A stretch of DNA of 64,000 bases, from contig NZ_KB373314.1 of the NCBI RefSeq assembly GCF_000314795.2, positions 1,024,377-1,088,376 on the forward strand, given 5' to 3'. The position numbers and the translations under genes were made by a program. Origin of the DNA: Streptococcus sp. F0442 (lineage in GTDB: Bacteria; Bacillota; Bacilli; Lactobacillales; Streptococcaceae). Below the pieces are notes generated by a model. The model saw nothing but the letters and a program-made list of their open reading frames with translations, did no database searches and had not been told where the DNA came from. Positions 1-8,010 of this stretch are shown here, piece after piece (position 1 is the stretch's first letter; each line of letters opens with the position of its first letter).

Positions 1-476
1 GAAAAAATATATCCAAAACTCATTGCAACGAAAGAAGATAGGAAAAGAACACCAATAAACGATGAAATCAATTCTAAATTCCAATTAATTCCCAAGATCA
101 AACTCACTAATACCACGCCTATAGTTACAGAAATCATACTAGTAACCATTGTGCTAATTGCACTAGAAAATAGGATCGAGCTTAACTTTGTTTTTGAAGC
201 AATTAGAAAACTCAATGTTCCATTATTTTTTTCATCCATCAGTTGTGTGCCTACACCAAACAAAGCTCCAAAAGATGCTATTAGTATCGCATTTCCAATC
301 ATCCATTTTTGAATATAATCAGTTCCGTAAATATATCCAGCAACCAAGGAGAAAAGCAATGTTTGTGAAACTGGGGGAATTAGATCGAACATCATATAAG
401 TTTTCCAATCCGACATCACTGAGGATTGTTTATAAGAAAAGATGATCCTTCTGAAAAATCTAAAAATGCTTTCCAT
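1..476 (-). CDS. ABC-2 type transporter permease, partial (C-terminus off the left edge)
   Basis: A reading frame of 158 codons runs from an ATG at 476 to the window edge without a stop. It follows the upstream permease directly: the stop codon TAA touches this ATG, and a GGAGG ribosome site lies about 8 bases before it. The product starts MESIFRFFRRIIFSYKQSSV and continues with hydrophobic segments (around residues 35-55, 60-75 and 100-150) separated by a short loop containing MDEKNNGTLSFL, the layout of ABC-2 permeases. It is the third gene of the ATPase-permease-permease operon and probably forms the export channel with the 477-1247 product. The substrate is unknown. Family assignment is firm; the full length cannot be seen. 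Confidence 0.8.
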   Translation of the reverse strand, partial: MESIFRFFRRIIFSYKQSSVMSDWKTYMMFDLIPPVSQTLLFSLVAGYIYGTDYIQKWMIGNAILIASFGALFGVGTQLMDEKNNGTLSFLIASKTKLSSILFSSAISTMVTSMISVTIGVVLVSLILGINWNLELISSFIGVLFLSSFVAMSFGYIF

Positions 477-1247
477 TTAATATACCTCCAAAGTTGCGTC
501 AATTCTACTTTTTTTCTCTATACTAATAAATGCAAAGTAAGCAATTATAAAATTAAATACGGTAAGTAAGGAGAGAATTGATATAACAATAAATATCTCC
601 TTTGAATTCCCACCGTATACAGCAAGTTTAAAGCCCTCCATTACCCATGTTGGAGATAAAATATATGAAATCCACTTTATATATTGGTTTATAAAATCTA
701 AAGGGAATACCATCCCTGTTATTAAAAGTAACGGATACTCTATTAAGTTCATTAACAAACGTGCACTTCTTGATAAGGTAAATACTGAACACATTAGCAT
801 TCCTATACTAACGAAGGTCAATATTGCTAAGACAATCACAATTACTAATAAGCTATAAATCTTAACAGCCATTATGCGACCAAATAATATCATTACAAAA
901 AATACATTCAACAAAAATGCTATTACTCCCCAAAGACTGTTACCAAGTAATTTACCCAAAATAATCTTTTTAAAACCTGACGGTGACGTGAATAAAATAG
1001 GTAACGTTCCTAAATACTTTTCTCTGTTTATATCTGCAGCTGATGAAAAACAAATAATGGTCCAAAATGAAGATAGAGAGGTTCCCAAAATAGCATATAA
1101 AGTAAATTCTTGATTGGATTTATTACTATACATTAGACCTAAGAGGACAGCGTTACACAGAGGATTTAAAAATAGACAATAGCGAAACATACTTCTAGCA
1201 ATTGCTTGCTTCATGTGTACAATAGCACTAGCAAAAATAACTTTCAT
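477..1247 (-). CDS. ABC-2 type transporter permease
   Basis: The product has 256 residues and six predicted membrane spans: about residues 20-40, 50-70, 105-125, 130-155, 165-185 and 225-245. The stretch SPSGFKKIILGKLLGNSLWG and the conserved segment near GMVFPLDFINQYIKWISYIL before the last loop are typical of the NodJ/DrrB-like ABC-2 permease family. It starts 8 bases after the ATPase stop and is immediately followed by a second permease, so the three genes are one operon exporting an unknown compound. The Rgg-type regulator encoded divergently is its likely controller. Such systems often export peptides or antibiotics, but nothing here fixes the substrate. Confidence 0.85.
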   Translation of the reverse strand: MKVIFASAIVHMKQAIARSMFRYCLFLNPLCNAVLLGLMYSNKSNQEFTLYAILGTSLSSFWTIICFSSAADINREKYLGTLPILFTSPSGFKKIILGKLLGNSLWGVIAFLLNVFFVMILFGRIMAVKIYSLLVIVIVLAILTFVSIGMLMCSVFTLSRSARLLMNLIEYPLLLITGMVFPLDFINQYIKWISYILSPTWVMEGFKLAVYGGNSKEIFIVISILSLLTVFNFIIAYFAFISIEKKSRIDATLEVY

Positions 1248-1255
1248 ACTTACGA

Positions 1256-2047
1256 CTACCTCACTAAATGTAAATAAATATCTTCCAGAGTTACATCTAT
1301 CTCTTTTTGTTCTTTTACTTTATCTTGAAGAATTTTTGTTCTCTCTTCATCCGAAATTAATGATGCAATTTCTGGTAATGTGCCACAGGTTACAATTTCT
1401 CCATGATTAATAATTGCAATTCTATCACAAAGTTCCTCAGCTTCAGCCATATAATGGGTTGTTAAAAGAATAGTTTTTCCTTTTTTAGCCAACTCTTTTA
1501 TTATATTTCTCAATTCAAGAGCTCCAACTGGATCGAGACCAATGCTTGGCTCATCCAAAAAAATTATCTCTGGATCATTTAATAATGCGCGAGCGATTTG
1601 AAGCCTTTGTTTCATACCTTTAGAAAAAGTTTCAACTCTGCGTTTTCCTACATTGCCTAAACCTACTAATTCAAGAAGTTCAGGAACTAATTCCAATTGT
1701 TTTTTTCGAGAAATCTTATATAAATCTGCGAAATAAAACAAATTATCCTCGGCAGAAAGTCTAAAATATAAACTTCTTTCTCCTCCAAAAATGAAATTTA
1801 TTCTCTCGCGAATTTTTTGCTCATCTTTATAGATATCAAATCCAGATATTTCTACTTCACCTGATGTAGGAAGAAGCATTGTTGAAAGGATTTTTATTGT
1901 AGTTGACTTGCCTGCACCATTCGGACCAAGTAATCCAAAAATCTCTCCTCTCTGTATTGAAAATGAAATACCTTTTAATGCTTCGAAAGCCTCCCCCGTA
2001 TCTCGAATAGAAAAAGTTCTTTTTAAATTTTTTACGCTAATTACCAT
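1256..2047 (-). CDS. ABC transporter ATP-binding protein
   Basis: This is the nucleotide-binding subunit that powers the two permeases encoded downstream. Visible motifs are Walker A GPNGAGKSTT near residue 43, the ABC signature FSKGMKQRLQIARAL, Walker B IIFLDEPSIGLDP, and the H-loop LLTTHYMAE. The length of 263 residues fits the DrrA-like exporter ATPases. I chose the ATG at 2047 because GGAAG lies 6 bases upstream of it. An in-frame ATG at 2071 would add eight residues, but it falls inside the 26-bp palindrome at 2066-2091. Transcription probably begins in the intergenic region shared with the rgg-type gene. Confidence 0.9.
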   Translation of the reverse strand: MVISVKNLKRTFSIRDTGEAFEALKGISFSIQRGEIFGLLGPNGAGKSTTIKILSTMLLPTSGEVEISGFDIYKDEQKIRERINFIFGGERSLYFRLSAEDNLFYFADLYKISRKKQLELVPELLELVGLGNVGKRRVETFSKGMKQRLQIARALLNDPEIIFLDEPSIGLDPVGALELRNIIKELAKKGKTILLTTHYMAEAEELCDRIAIINHGEIVTCGTLPEIASLISDEERTKILQDKVKEQKEIDVTLEDIYLHLVR

Positions 2048-2065
2048 TTTAGACTTCCTTTCAGT

Positions 2066-2091
2066 TTTCATTTATTGTACAATAAATGAAA
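2066..2091. promoter_or_regulatory. 26-bp perfect palindrome, candidate operator
   Basis: The left arm TTTCATTTATTGT (2066-2078) is followed without a spacer by its exact reverse complement (2079-2091). It lies in the 79-base gap between the ABC operon and the divergent Rgg-type gene. The centre contains TACAAT on both strands, so it may overlap a -10 box. Binding by the adjacent regulator is inferred. Confidence 0.65.
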
Positions 2092-2126
2092 CTAAGTAAA
2101 CTTTTTGTTGGGAAAACGGGAAAAAT

Positions 2127-2978
2127 ATGAAATCAAAACTTGGCATTACACTTAGAAAAGTTCGTAAAGGGAAACAAATGAGTATTTGCTCTCTAGCAGA
2201 TGAGTATCTATCTAAATCACAAATATCTCGTTTTGAACGAGGGGAATCAGAAATATCCTGCGCTCGACTTATCAATATATTAAATAAATTACACATTACA
2301 TTGGACGAATTTCTTATTTTACATGACAAAGACTACCCCCAAACTGAGTCATTTGCAAACTTGGTACACTATATCCGTAAACAATATTCTGTACAAAACT
2401 TTGACAAGATAAAAACTTTACTTTCAAATTCCTCAAATTACACTTTAAATCATTTTGAAAGAACGATGGTAAAATCCATTCTACACACCGTGGATTCCAA
2501 TATTTTTCCAACTGATGAAGAATTACTTCAACTGACAGATTATCTTTTTAAGGTTGAGAAATGGGGTTACTATGAAATCATATTATTAGCTAACTGTGTG
2601 CGAACAATTAACTACAAATCTTGCTACTTACTAACAAAGGAAATGTTAAACAATCACATCTTTTCTTCTTTAAATAAAACAAATAAACGAATTGTTTCTC
2701 AACTTGCCATAAATTGTTTCATTCTTAGTATCGATAAAGAAGAATTTTCAAATTGCTCCTATTTAATTGATAAGATAAAGGAGTTGCTAGATAACGAATT
2801 AAACTTTTATGAACAGACAGTTTTCCTCTATGCAACTGGTTACTATGAATTTAAGCTTCAATCAAGTACTGGAATCGAAAAAATGAAACAGGCTATAAAA
2901 GTTCTAGATATTTTAGGTGAAGACAAGTTAAAACTACACTATACTGACCATTTTAATAAATTGGTAAACAGAGAATAA
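2127..2978 (+). CDS. Rgg/MutR-family transcriptional regulator
   Basis: The product has 283 residues. The N-terminal 60 residues form an XRE-type helix-turn-helix ([20 protein letters not shown], then [20 protein letters not shown]). The rest is an all-helical region of the kind seen in the peptide-sensing Rgg/MutR family, about the usual 280-290 residues. These regulators bind DNA as dimers and often respond to short secreted peptides. The gene is divergent from an ABC exporter and shares a 79-base region with a perfect palindrome, so control of that exporter and of itself is likely. I looked for a short hydrophobic peptide gene beside it and found no convincing one. Confidence 0.88.
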   Translation: MKSKLGITLRKVRKGKQMSICSLADEYLSKSQISRFERGESEISCARLINILNKLHITLDEFLILHDKDYPQTESFANLVHYIRKQYSVQNFDKIKTLLSNSSNYTLNHFERTMVKSILHTVDSNIFPTDEELLQLTDYLFKVEKWGYYEIILLANCVRTINYKSCYLLTKEMLNNHIFSSLNKTNKRIVSQLAINCFILSIDKEEFSNCSYLIDKIKELLDNELNFYEQTVFLYATGYYEFKLQSSTGIEKMKQAIKVLDILGEDKLKLHYTDHFNKLVNRE

Positions 2979-3097
2979 GTGAAACTATAATCGATCTTTT
3001 AACGTTTTATTAATCAGAAAGGCTCAATAAAATAGCGATTCAACTATATTTTACTGATACTTCCACTATCAGACTAACTACTTGATAGGACTATTTT

Positions 3098-3325
3098 TTA
3101 TTCTAGATAGATATCTCCTTGGACATTGTAATATATGTGTTTATGTGTATCGAGAATCTTCACAAATGTTTCTAACCTTCGAGCTAGTTCCTCATACTCA
3201 TCAAGATAACATCCTAGCTCCTCTTGCAATACTCTTATTTCTTCAGTCACTTGTTCTAGTGTAATGGATTCTGTTAAACTCCGTTTTGAAAAGTCATACT
3301 TTGCTAATTTTCGACTGCAATGATA
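3098..3325 (-). pseudogene. 3' part of a split, unrecognised gene
   Basis: There are 75 open codons but no usable start. They encode a charged helical sequence (for example LEQVTEEIRVLQEELGCYLD, then EYEELARRLETFVKILDTHK) and end at TAA. A TGA at 3326-3328 interrupts the frame inside a 30-nt repeat. The matching repeat at 10812-10841 has TGT at that codon and continues an open frame upstream to 10891. The two pieces therefore read as one frame separated by 7.5 kb. The family is not recognised. Confidence 0.4.
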
Positions 3326-3326
3326 T

Positions 3327-3356
3327 CAAGACCTAAAGAATCTTAAATTAAGTCTT
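3327..3356 (+). repeat. Left 30-nt direct repeat bounding a 7.5-kb block
   Basis: It matches 10812-10841 at 28 of 30 bases in the same orientation. The core, AGAATCTTAAATTAAGTCTT, is identical in both. The ends are partly self-complementary (AAGAC / GTCTT). The copies bracket the lantibiotic-protection region and split a minus-strand reading frame. Confidence 0.6.
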
Positions 3357-3569
3357 TCTTTCATATGATGAAAATCCGCGAATAGTAAGAATTATTGTTG
3401 GTAATTTTGTACCAATAAAACTCTAACAACATTTTATTTACGTTTATTTTCTATTTCTGATGATTATGTAATAGAGGAATGTAGATATCATTTACATGGA
3501 AACTCTATACGCCAACCCCTTAAATATTTAGATAAATTACAAATATTACAGAAATATTTCAAAAAACAC
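3357..3569. other. Intergenic sequence without a supported gene
   Basis: The stretch is AT-rich. A plus-strand frame of about 58 codons ending near 3600 reads protein-like (NSIRQPLKYLDKLQILQKYF), but it has no start codon or ribosome site and runs across the promoter at 3570-3597. It is best viewed as decayed sequence. Confidence 0.4.
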
Positions 3570-3597
3570 TTGACAATATGTAATTTCGTAATATAAT
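3570..3597 (+). promoter_or_regulatory. Sigma-70 type promoter of the lipoprotein gene
   Basis: TTGACA (3570-3575) and TATAAT (3592-3597) both match consensus, with 16 bases between them and about 30 bases to the start codon. Confidence 0.75.
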
Positions 3598-3624
3598 AGT
3601 GTGTATCAAATGAAGTGAGGTATC

Positions 3625-4164
3625 ATGATGATGAAAAAATGGACAAGTTTAGCACTTCTAGGATTAGCTTCTGCAAGCCTACTCGTAGCTTGTGGTTCAA
3701 AAAAAGAGGAGAGCAAATCCTCTGCCAAAGAAGCACAAACAACGGTGAAGTCTAGTCAGAAAAAAGCAAAAGCATCTTCTGGAAAGAAAGAGACAAAAAC
3801 TGCTGAAGCTAGTGCCGCTTCTAGTGCAACAACTACTGCACCAACACAAGCGCAAGCTCAAACACCAACGCAACCAAGTCAAGGTAACAGTGCTAATCAA
3901 GCTGGAACCACAACTTCTAAATCTGATCCGAAAACAGGTTATGGCGGTTGGGAAGCCACTTCTGGTACTTTGGAGTTGTTAAAAGATACCCCTGTCTATG
4001 CTTCACCTGATAAAAGCAGCGGTGTTGCTTATGTACAACCTCAAGCAAACATTGAGTGGGACAATTACATGTACGAAAACGGTGAGTGGTGGTACAGCTT
4101 TGTTCAAAAAAATCGTGACCAAGAAGTTCGATATTACATTGCTTATTCAGATGTAGGCTATTGA
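3625..4164 (+). CDS. Secreted lipoprotein with Ser/Thr/Ala linker and SH3-like C-terminus
   Basis: The product has up to 179 residues. A signal peptide with lipobox LLVACG predicts lipidation at the Cys near residue 23 and attachment to the outer face of the membrane. Residues 25-105 are a low-complexity Lys/Ser/Ala/Thr/Gln linker. The last 75 residues (TLELLKDTPVYASPDKSSG, then WWYSFVQKNRD) resemble a small SH3-like wall-binding domain. The three tandem ATGs at 3625, 3628 and 3631 are all possible starts; GAGG at 3617-3620 favours 3628. The fragment just downstream (4175-4270) belongs to a different lipoprotein, a relative of 14556-15206, so this gene may have replaced most of that one. Its function is unknown. 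Confidence 0.8.
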   Translation: MMMKKWTSLALLGLASASLLVACGSKKEESKSSAKEAQTTVKSSQKKAKASSGKKETKTAEASAASSATTTAPTQAQAQTPTQPSQGNSANQAGTTTSKSDPKTGYGGWEATSGTLELLKDTPVYASPDKSSGVAYVQPQANIEWDNYMYENGEWWYSFVQKNRDQEVRYYIAYSDVGY

Positions 4165-4174
4165 TAGAAAAAGA

Positions 4175-4270
4175 GAGGGCCATTACACACCAATTTTATT
4201 TGTAACAGGGCTTAATGAAGATTTTGATTATAGCAAATACACTGATTTCCGTGTTTCCCTTACAAAATAA
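4175..4270 (+). pseudogene. C-terminal remnant of a lipoprotein paralogous to 14556-15206
   Basis: Beginning 10 bases after the previous stop, in another frame, the sequence encodes GHYTPILFVTGLNEDFDYSK and ends SLTK plus stop. The intact lipoprotein encoded at 14556-15206 ends with GHYTPIVFTTDLNTEFDYTK and SLTKEQ. No start or N-terminal part remains, so this is the tail of a lost gene copy. Confidence 0.75.
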
Positions 4271-4298
4271 AAACATATTCAATGCTCTTAAAATTAAC

Positions 4299-4346
4299 AA
4301 CACCCCAAAAGTTAGATTTTCCATCTATCTTTCAGGGTGTTTTTTA
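4299..4346 (+). terminator. Rho-independent terminator
   Basis: A long imperfect stem has AACACCC (4299-4305) pairing with GGGTGTT (4335-4341) and an inner AAAGTTAGAT/ATCTATCTTT helix with one mismatch, followed by a T run. It ends the lipoprotein transcript. Confidence 0.8.
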
Positions 4347-4388
4347 TATCCTAATTAAGTATGAAATTAAAACTTCATAGCTCTGTTT

Positions 4389-4604
4389 CTACTTATATTG
4401 TTGAAGTGCTTTATTATATGCTTCACTACTTTTTTGGTAATATTCATGTTCTATTCCTGATATATCGACTGTAATGGTACCATCCTTAACTTTATATTTA
4501 GTGGCACCTTCTCCTGATAAATGGAAGGTGTTATTTTCTTGATCAATTATAAAGCTATATATTTTTTAATCTAGTTCAAAAGAAAGTTGTTCTTTATTTA
4601 ACAT
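4389..4604 (-). pseudogene. Decayed copy of the small lipoprotein gene 9794-10156
   Basis: Reading from an ATG at 4604, the frame gives MLNKEQLSFELD and then a stop. It continues in the same frame with IIDQENNTFHLSGEG and DGTITVDISGIEHEYYQKSS to a final stop at 4389-4391. The intact paralogue at 9794-10156 has the equivalent NELAFTIK, TINKQKNTIELTGQ and DGVFSVDISGIKHDYYLKDS in the same order. The signal peptide and N-terminal half are missing. Both copies are on the minus strand and flank the ABC/two-component module. Confidence 0.75.
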
Positions 4605-4671
4605 CTTAGACCTTCTTTCTATAAAAACTAGGTCAAGCATACCAGATAAAGCTTGGAGCTTTTATCACAAG

Positions 4672-4694
4672 AAAAAGACTCCGAAGAGTCTTCG
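4672..4694 (-). terminator. Rho-independent terminator of the lantibiotic-protection operon
   Basis: On the minus strand, AAGACTC-TTCG-GAGTCTT is followed by a T run, just after the stop codon at 4697. Confidence 0.85.
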
Positions 4695-4696
4695 CA

Positions 4697-5425
4697 TTAC
4701 TTATGCAATTCTTTATTACTCAATGTATGAAAAATCCCCCACAGAAGAATATTTACAATGATAAACAGCAATATTTCCACTAAATTAAAGTCTATCAAAT
4801 TCCGTGACCGCATTGCCACCATAGCTTGGGAGTAGGGATAGATTAAAGATAATTTATCAGATACAAAAATCATCATAAATCCTACGAAAGTACCAATAGA
4901 ACCAATTCCCACAGATTTACTAAATACACGAGTTTTAGCTGTCACAAAAAACTGTACTGCCATCATACTAATTGTTCCAAAAATCCCCAATAAATCCCAC
5001 TTAAGGTAGGTGAACAAATTAGAAATTTCTAAATGAATTAGGTGAGCACTGACATAAAAAATACCAAACAAGAACAACTGTAAAACAGCAATAAACAAGA
5101 TAATTACTATTTCTTTTGCCAACAATAATTTCCCAAGACTGACATTATTAGCTCTGAGAAATTCAATATTTTTCCTATCAAACTCTTTTCCTAACATCAT
5201 GGCTACATAAATGCTGACCAAAATCGGAAAGAAAAGCTGGCTATAATAGAAGGTCAATTGTCCCCATAAAACAGGCACTTTTTCACTTTCTGCAACCATA
5301 GAATAAGCTGCACCTAAGTAAATACCAAGACCAATCAGGCTACAAAAAGCTAAGAAGAAAATACCAATCATCAACATGGAAAATTTTTGGGTTTTCCGCC
5401 ATTCTACTGATAGATAAGACATCAT
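4697..5425 (-). CDS. ABC transporter permease, lantibiotic-protection (MutG/LctG-like)
   Basis: This 242-residue membrane protein has six predicted spans (about residues 15-35, 55-75, 105-128, 142-160, 170-190 and 213-232) and an early loop GKEFDRKNIEFLRANNVSLG typical of ABC-2 permeases of the MutE/MutG group. It is the third gene of ATPase-permease-permease. Its ATG overlaps the upstream stop by four bases, and AAAGGAGG lies 6 bases before it. Such trios expel lantibiotics from the membrane, and the divergent two-component system strengthens that reading (compare LctFEG/LcrRS in Streptococcus mutans). A terminator follows. Specificity for a particular lantibiotic cannot be read from the sequence. 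Confidence 0.82.
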   Translation of the reverse strand: MMSYLSVEWRKTQKFSMLMIGIFFLAFCSLIGLGIYLGAAYSMVAESEKVPVLWGQLTFYYSQLFFPILVSIYVAMMLGKEFDRKNIEFLRANNVSLGKLLLAKEIVIILFIAVLQLFLFGIFYVSAHLIHLEISNLFTYLKWDLLGIFGTISMMAVQFFVTAKTRVFSKSVGIGSIGTFVGFMMIFVSDKLSLIYPYSQAMVAMRSRNLIDFNLVEILLFIIVNILLWGIFHTLSNKELHK

Positions 5426-6171
5426 AGCTTGCCTCCTTTCTTTTCAACTAGATAGAGAGATAAGAAGAGATAGATTAGGGCTATTGGCAAATATGTAAAG
5501 AGTTTAAATCCTAGGTTTGTCGCCAAAACATAACTCACTTGACTGGCGACTTTCTGGTAATCCACCAGAGACAGATATGCTATACCACCAAATGGGAAAA
5601 TCAGCTGTAGAAAAGCTGTTGCATGACCAAATCCAACTCCAAGAAATCCTCCGAAAATCCCTAATGCCATTATCAATGCCTGCTTTTTCAGTAAAAACTG
5701 CAAAGTCAAAAACAGACAGGTTAAGACAAAAGATGCTAGCAAGAAAATGACGATTTGCCAGAGGATTAGGCTAACAGGCATTTCTAGACCAGAAAAGTTT
5801 GCAATCAACTGGACTACTACTCCCTCCAAAATAGCGAGAAAGGTCAAAACGAACATAGTCAGGCCAAGCTTACTCAGAAAGATATGCAGTGCATTTTCAC
5901 CATTTGCCAAAAGTAGTTTGAAAGTGTTGCCCTCCTTTTCGTTCTTGACAATCCGGGATACAAAGAGAGCAATCACGATAGGGAGAATCAAGCCATTTAC
6001 TTCTTTTATCATATAGAAAATTAGGTTAATCTGGTGCATGTTTGGATTACTTAGGTAACGTGTAGCGGCTGCAATTGCCCAAGCAAATCCGACTCCCATA
6101 ACTAGTATGCTAATGAAGAAGGATTTGGTTCGTTTTGCCTTGAGCAATTCAATAGACAAATTATTCAACAT
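5422..6171 (-). CDS. ABC transporter permease, lantibiotic-protection (MutE/LctE-like)
   Basis: The product has 249 residues and six predicted spans, beginning MLNNLSIELLKAKRTKSFF. The loop RIVKNEKEGNTFKLLLANGE is the typical ABC-2 permease element after span two. It is the middle gene of the operon, beginning 5 bases after the ATPase stop and overlapping the next permease by four bases. I chose ATG at 6171 because AAGGAG lies 8 bases upstream; an in-frame GTG at 6180 touches that ribosome site and is unlikely. With the 4697-5425 product it probably makes a heterodimeric membrane domain that removes lantibiotics. Confidence 0.82.
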   Translation of the reverse strand: MLNNLSIELLKAKRTKSFFISILVMGVGFAWAIAAATRYLSNPNMHQINLIFYMIKEVNGLILPIVIALFVSRIVKNEKEGNTFKLLLANGENALHIFLSKLGLTMFVLTFLAILEGVVVQLIANFSGLEMPVSLILWQIVIFLLASFVLTCLFLTLQFLLKKQALIMALGIFGGFLGVGFGHATAFLQLIFPFGGIAYLSLVDYQKVASQVSYVLATNLGFKLFTYLPIALIYLFLSLYLVEKKGGKL

Positions 6172-6176
6172 AAGAC

Positions 6177-7088
6177 TCACTCCTTGGTTAAGTTAAGGAA
6201 GATAGATTCCAAGGTTTCTTGTTCTTGCTTCACTTCATAAATTGGAACTTTCTCGACTATTAAATCTCGCAACAAACTAGAAATCTGCTGATCGGCAAGG
6301 TTAGTCAGCTTGAGTTTATCCTCTTGTATCTCTAACATCTTGCACGGATAACCAAATAACACTTGGCTAATGACTTCACGTCGATCTCTAAAATCCCCAC
6401 GCACTTCCAGCCATTTATTGGACTGAATTTTACGAATTTCTCCCTCGTAAACCAGTTGACCATGATTGATAATCCCCACACGGTCAGCGATATGCTCTAC
6501 TTCAGAAAGGATATGGGTAGAGATGAAGACAGTAATGCCCTGTTCTTTTGCCAACTTGATAATCAGTTCCCGAATTTCATGAATCCCTGCTGGGTCTAGC
6601 CCGTTTGTTGGCTCATCCAGTATCAACAAACGTGGTTTCTTGACTAAGGCAAAGGCTAAAGCCAAACGCTGTTTCATACCCAAGGAATAATCTTTAACCA
6701 ATTTTTTCTTGTTTTTAGGTTGATCTAACCCCACAATTTTCAAGGTTTCCTGAATATTTTTCTTATCAAATCCAAGGATTTTTTGGAAGACCAAGAGATT
6801 TTCATAGCCTGTCAAATTAGGATAATAAGACGGTTCTTCAATCATAGAGCCAATCTGATTAAGATACTGCTTGTCCGTACCTATGGGTTGACCGAACACT
6901 TCAATCTCCCCAGCTGTACGAGAAATCAAAGACAAAATCATCTTCATGGTGGTTGTTTTCCCAGCTCCATTTGGACCTAGAAAACCATAAATCTCACCTT
7001 GTTGAACTGATAAGGAACTAAGGTTAACTACCTGAGTGTCCTTAAATCCCTTTTGTAAGTTTTTTATCTGTAAAACATTACTAATCAT
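6177..7088 (-). CDS. ABC transporter ATPase, lantibiotic-protection (MutF/LctF-like)
   Basis: This 303-residue ATPase has Walker A GPNGAGKTTT near residue 40, signature YSLGMKQRLALAFAL, Walker B LLILDEPTNGLDP and H-loop VFISTHILSE. The C-terminal 80 residues are the extra region seen in bacitracin/lantibiotic-type ATPases. The ATG at 7088 is preceded by GAGGAGGAAG 6 bases away; a TTG at 7106 is part of that ribosome site and is rejected. It is the first gene of the protection operon, transcribed away from the response regulator gene. It powers the two permeases downstream. Confidence 0.9.
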   Translation of the reverse strand: MISNVLQIKNLQKGFKDTQVVNLSSLSVQQGEIYGFLGPNGAGKTTTMKMILSLISRTAGEIEVFGQPIGTDKQYLNQIGSMIEEPSYYPNLTGYENLLVFQKILGFDKKNIQETLKIVGLDQPKNKKKLVKDYSLGMKQRLALAFALVKKPRLLILDEPTNGLDPAGIHEIRELIIKLAKEQGITVFISTHILSEVEHIADRVGIINHGQLVYEGEIRKIQSNKWLEVRGDFRDRREVISQVLFGYPCKMLEIQEDKLKLTNLADQQISSLLRDLIVEKVPIYEVKQEQETLESIFLNLTKE

Positions 7089-7192
7089 TATGAACTTCCT
7101 CCTCAACGAGATTCATTTGTTGTTTAGCCATTTGGAAATACCTCACTGATTAAAATTTATTTGAGAAGTATCTCTATCTAGGTTATGTCTTT

Positions 7193-7221
7193 ATTATAGA
7201 CATGCTAGATTAATTTTAAAC
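7193..7221 (-). promoter_or_regulatory. Probable promoter of the lantibiotic-protection ABC operon
   Basis: TATAAT reads on the minus strand at 7193-7198. The -35 position (7216-7221, GTTTAA) matches consensus poorly, and it overlaps one of the direct repeats at 7210-7240. A weak -35 box covered by such repeats suggests activation by the neighbouring response regulator. Confidence 0.45.
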
Positions 7222-7240
7222 TAAGCTAACCTTAATTTTA
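7210..7240. promoter_or_regulatory. Direct repeats, candidate response-regulator binding site
   Basis: TTAATTTTA occurs at 7210-7218 and again at 7232-7240, a 22-bp period close to two helical turns, the usual arrangement for OmpR-family regulators. A related CATTAATATTA follows at 7241-7251. The site is between the divergent ABC operon and the regulator gene. Confidence 0.45.
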
Positions 7241-7284
7241 CATTAATATTAAAGTGTTTTACCTTTTTTCACTCTTTTAAATGG

Positions 7285-7290
7285 TATAAT
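7285..7290 (+). promoter_or_regulatory. -10 element of the two-component operon
   Basis: A consensus TATAAT is 21 bases before the response-regulator start. No good -35 box is visible at the right distance. Confidence 0.5.
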
Positions 7291-7311
7291 ATAGATAAGT
7301 GAGGTAAGATT

Positions 7312-8010
7312 ATGAATTTCGAACAACAACTCCTGAATAAGCACATCCTTATCATTGATGACGATAAAATTTTAAACTCTTCCATAAGAGATATTCTCAC
7401 TGCCTACGGATTTTCCAATCTAACATCAGCCTATGATATAGAATCTAGTTTGGACATGATTGAAACAGAGCAGTTCGACCTTTTCCTTTTGGACATTATG
7501 CTCCCCGATGGTGATGGCTACACATTAGCAAAACATATCCGAAAAAAAGGCGATACACCTATCCTCTTTCTGACTGCCAAAAATAATCCTGAAGATGAGG
7601 TAGCTGGTTTCAATGCTGGTGGTGATGATTATGTCATGAAACCCTTCATTCCAAAAAATCTTATCTATCGGATTATGGCTCTGCTCCGGAGAAGCTATAA
7701 ATCAGAACAGGAAGCAATACAGATTGGACAGACTTTGGTGAGTTTTCGGAATGCAACAGTACAAAAAAATGGAGCAGAAATTTCTATTACGCCAATTGAA
7801 ATTCAGATTTTGAAAAAACTTTACGATAATAAAAATTACATCGTTTCAACCGAATCTCTCTGTGATACGATTTGGGGAGTGGATAGCTTTGGTTATGAAA
7901 ACACTTTGACTGTACATATTCGGAAAATTCGAGAAAAAATAGAAGAAAATCCTTCAAAACCTCAATATTTAAAGACAGCTAAAGGGCTGGGATATAAATT
8001 GTTATCATGA
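7312..8010 (+). CDS. OmpR-family response regulator (LcrR/lantibiotic-sensing type)
   Basis: The product has 232 residues. The N-terminal receiver has the acidic cluster D16-D17-D18, phospho-acceptor D61 (in FLLDIMLPDGDG) and the conserved Lys in VMKPF. The C-terminal half is a winged-helix DNA-binding domain (EIQILKKLYDNKNYIVS, then LTVHIRKIREKIEE). GAGG lies 7 bases before the ATG. The stop overlaps the kinase start by four bases. With the kinase and the divergent ABC trio it forms a standard lantibiotic-sensing and protection module: the kinase senses the peptide and this regulator turns on the exporter. The cognate site is probably the repeat at 7210-7240. Confidence 0.9.
   Translation: MNFEQQLLNKHILIIDDDKILNSSIRDILTAYGFSNLTSAYDIESSLDMIETEQFDLFLLDIMLPDGDGYTLAKHIRKKGDTPILFLTAKNNPEDEVAGFNAGGDDYVMKPFIPKNLIYRIMALLRRSYKSEQEAIQIGQTLVSFRNATVQKNGAEISITPIEIQILKKLYDNKNYIVSTESLCDTIWGVDSFGYENTLTVHIRKIREKIEENPSKPQYLKTAKGLGYKLLS

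Noticed and set aside
3395..3602. Plus-strand frame reading NSIRQPLKYLDKLQILQKYF
   Set aside because: No start codon or ribosome site, and a consensus promoter for the next gene lies within it.
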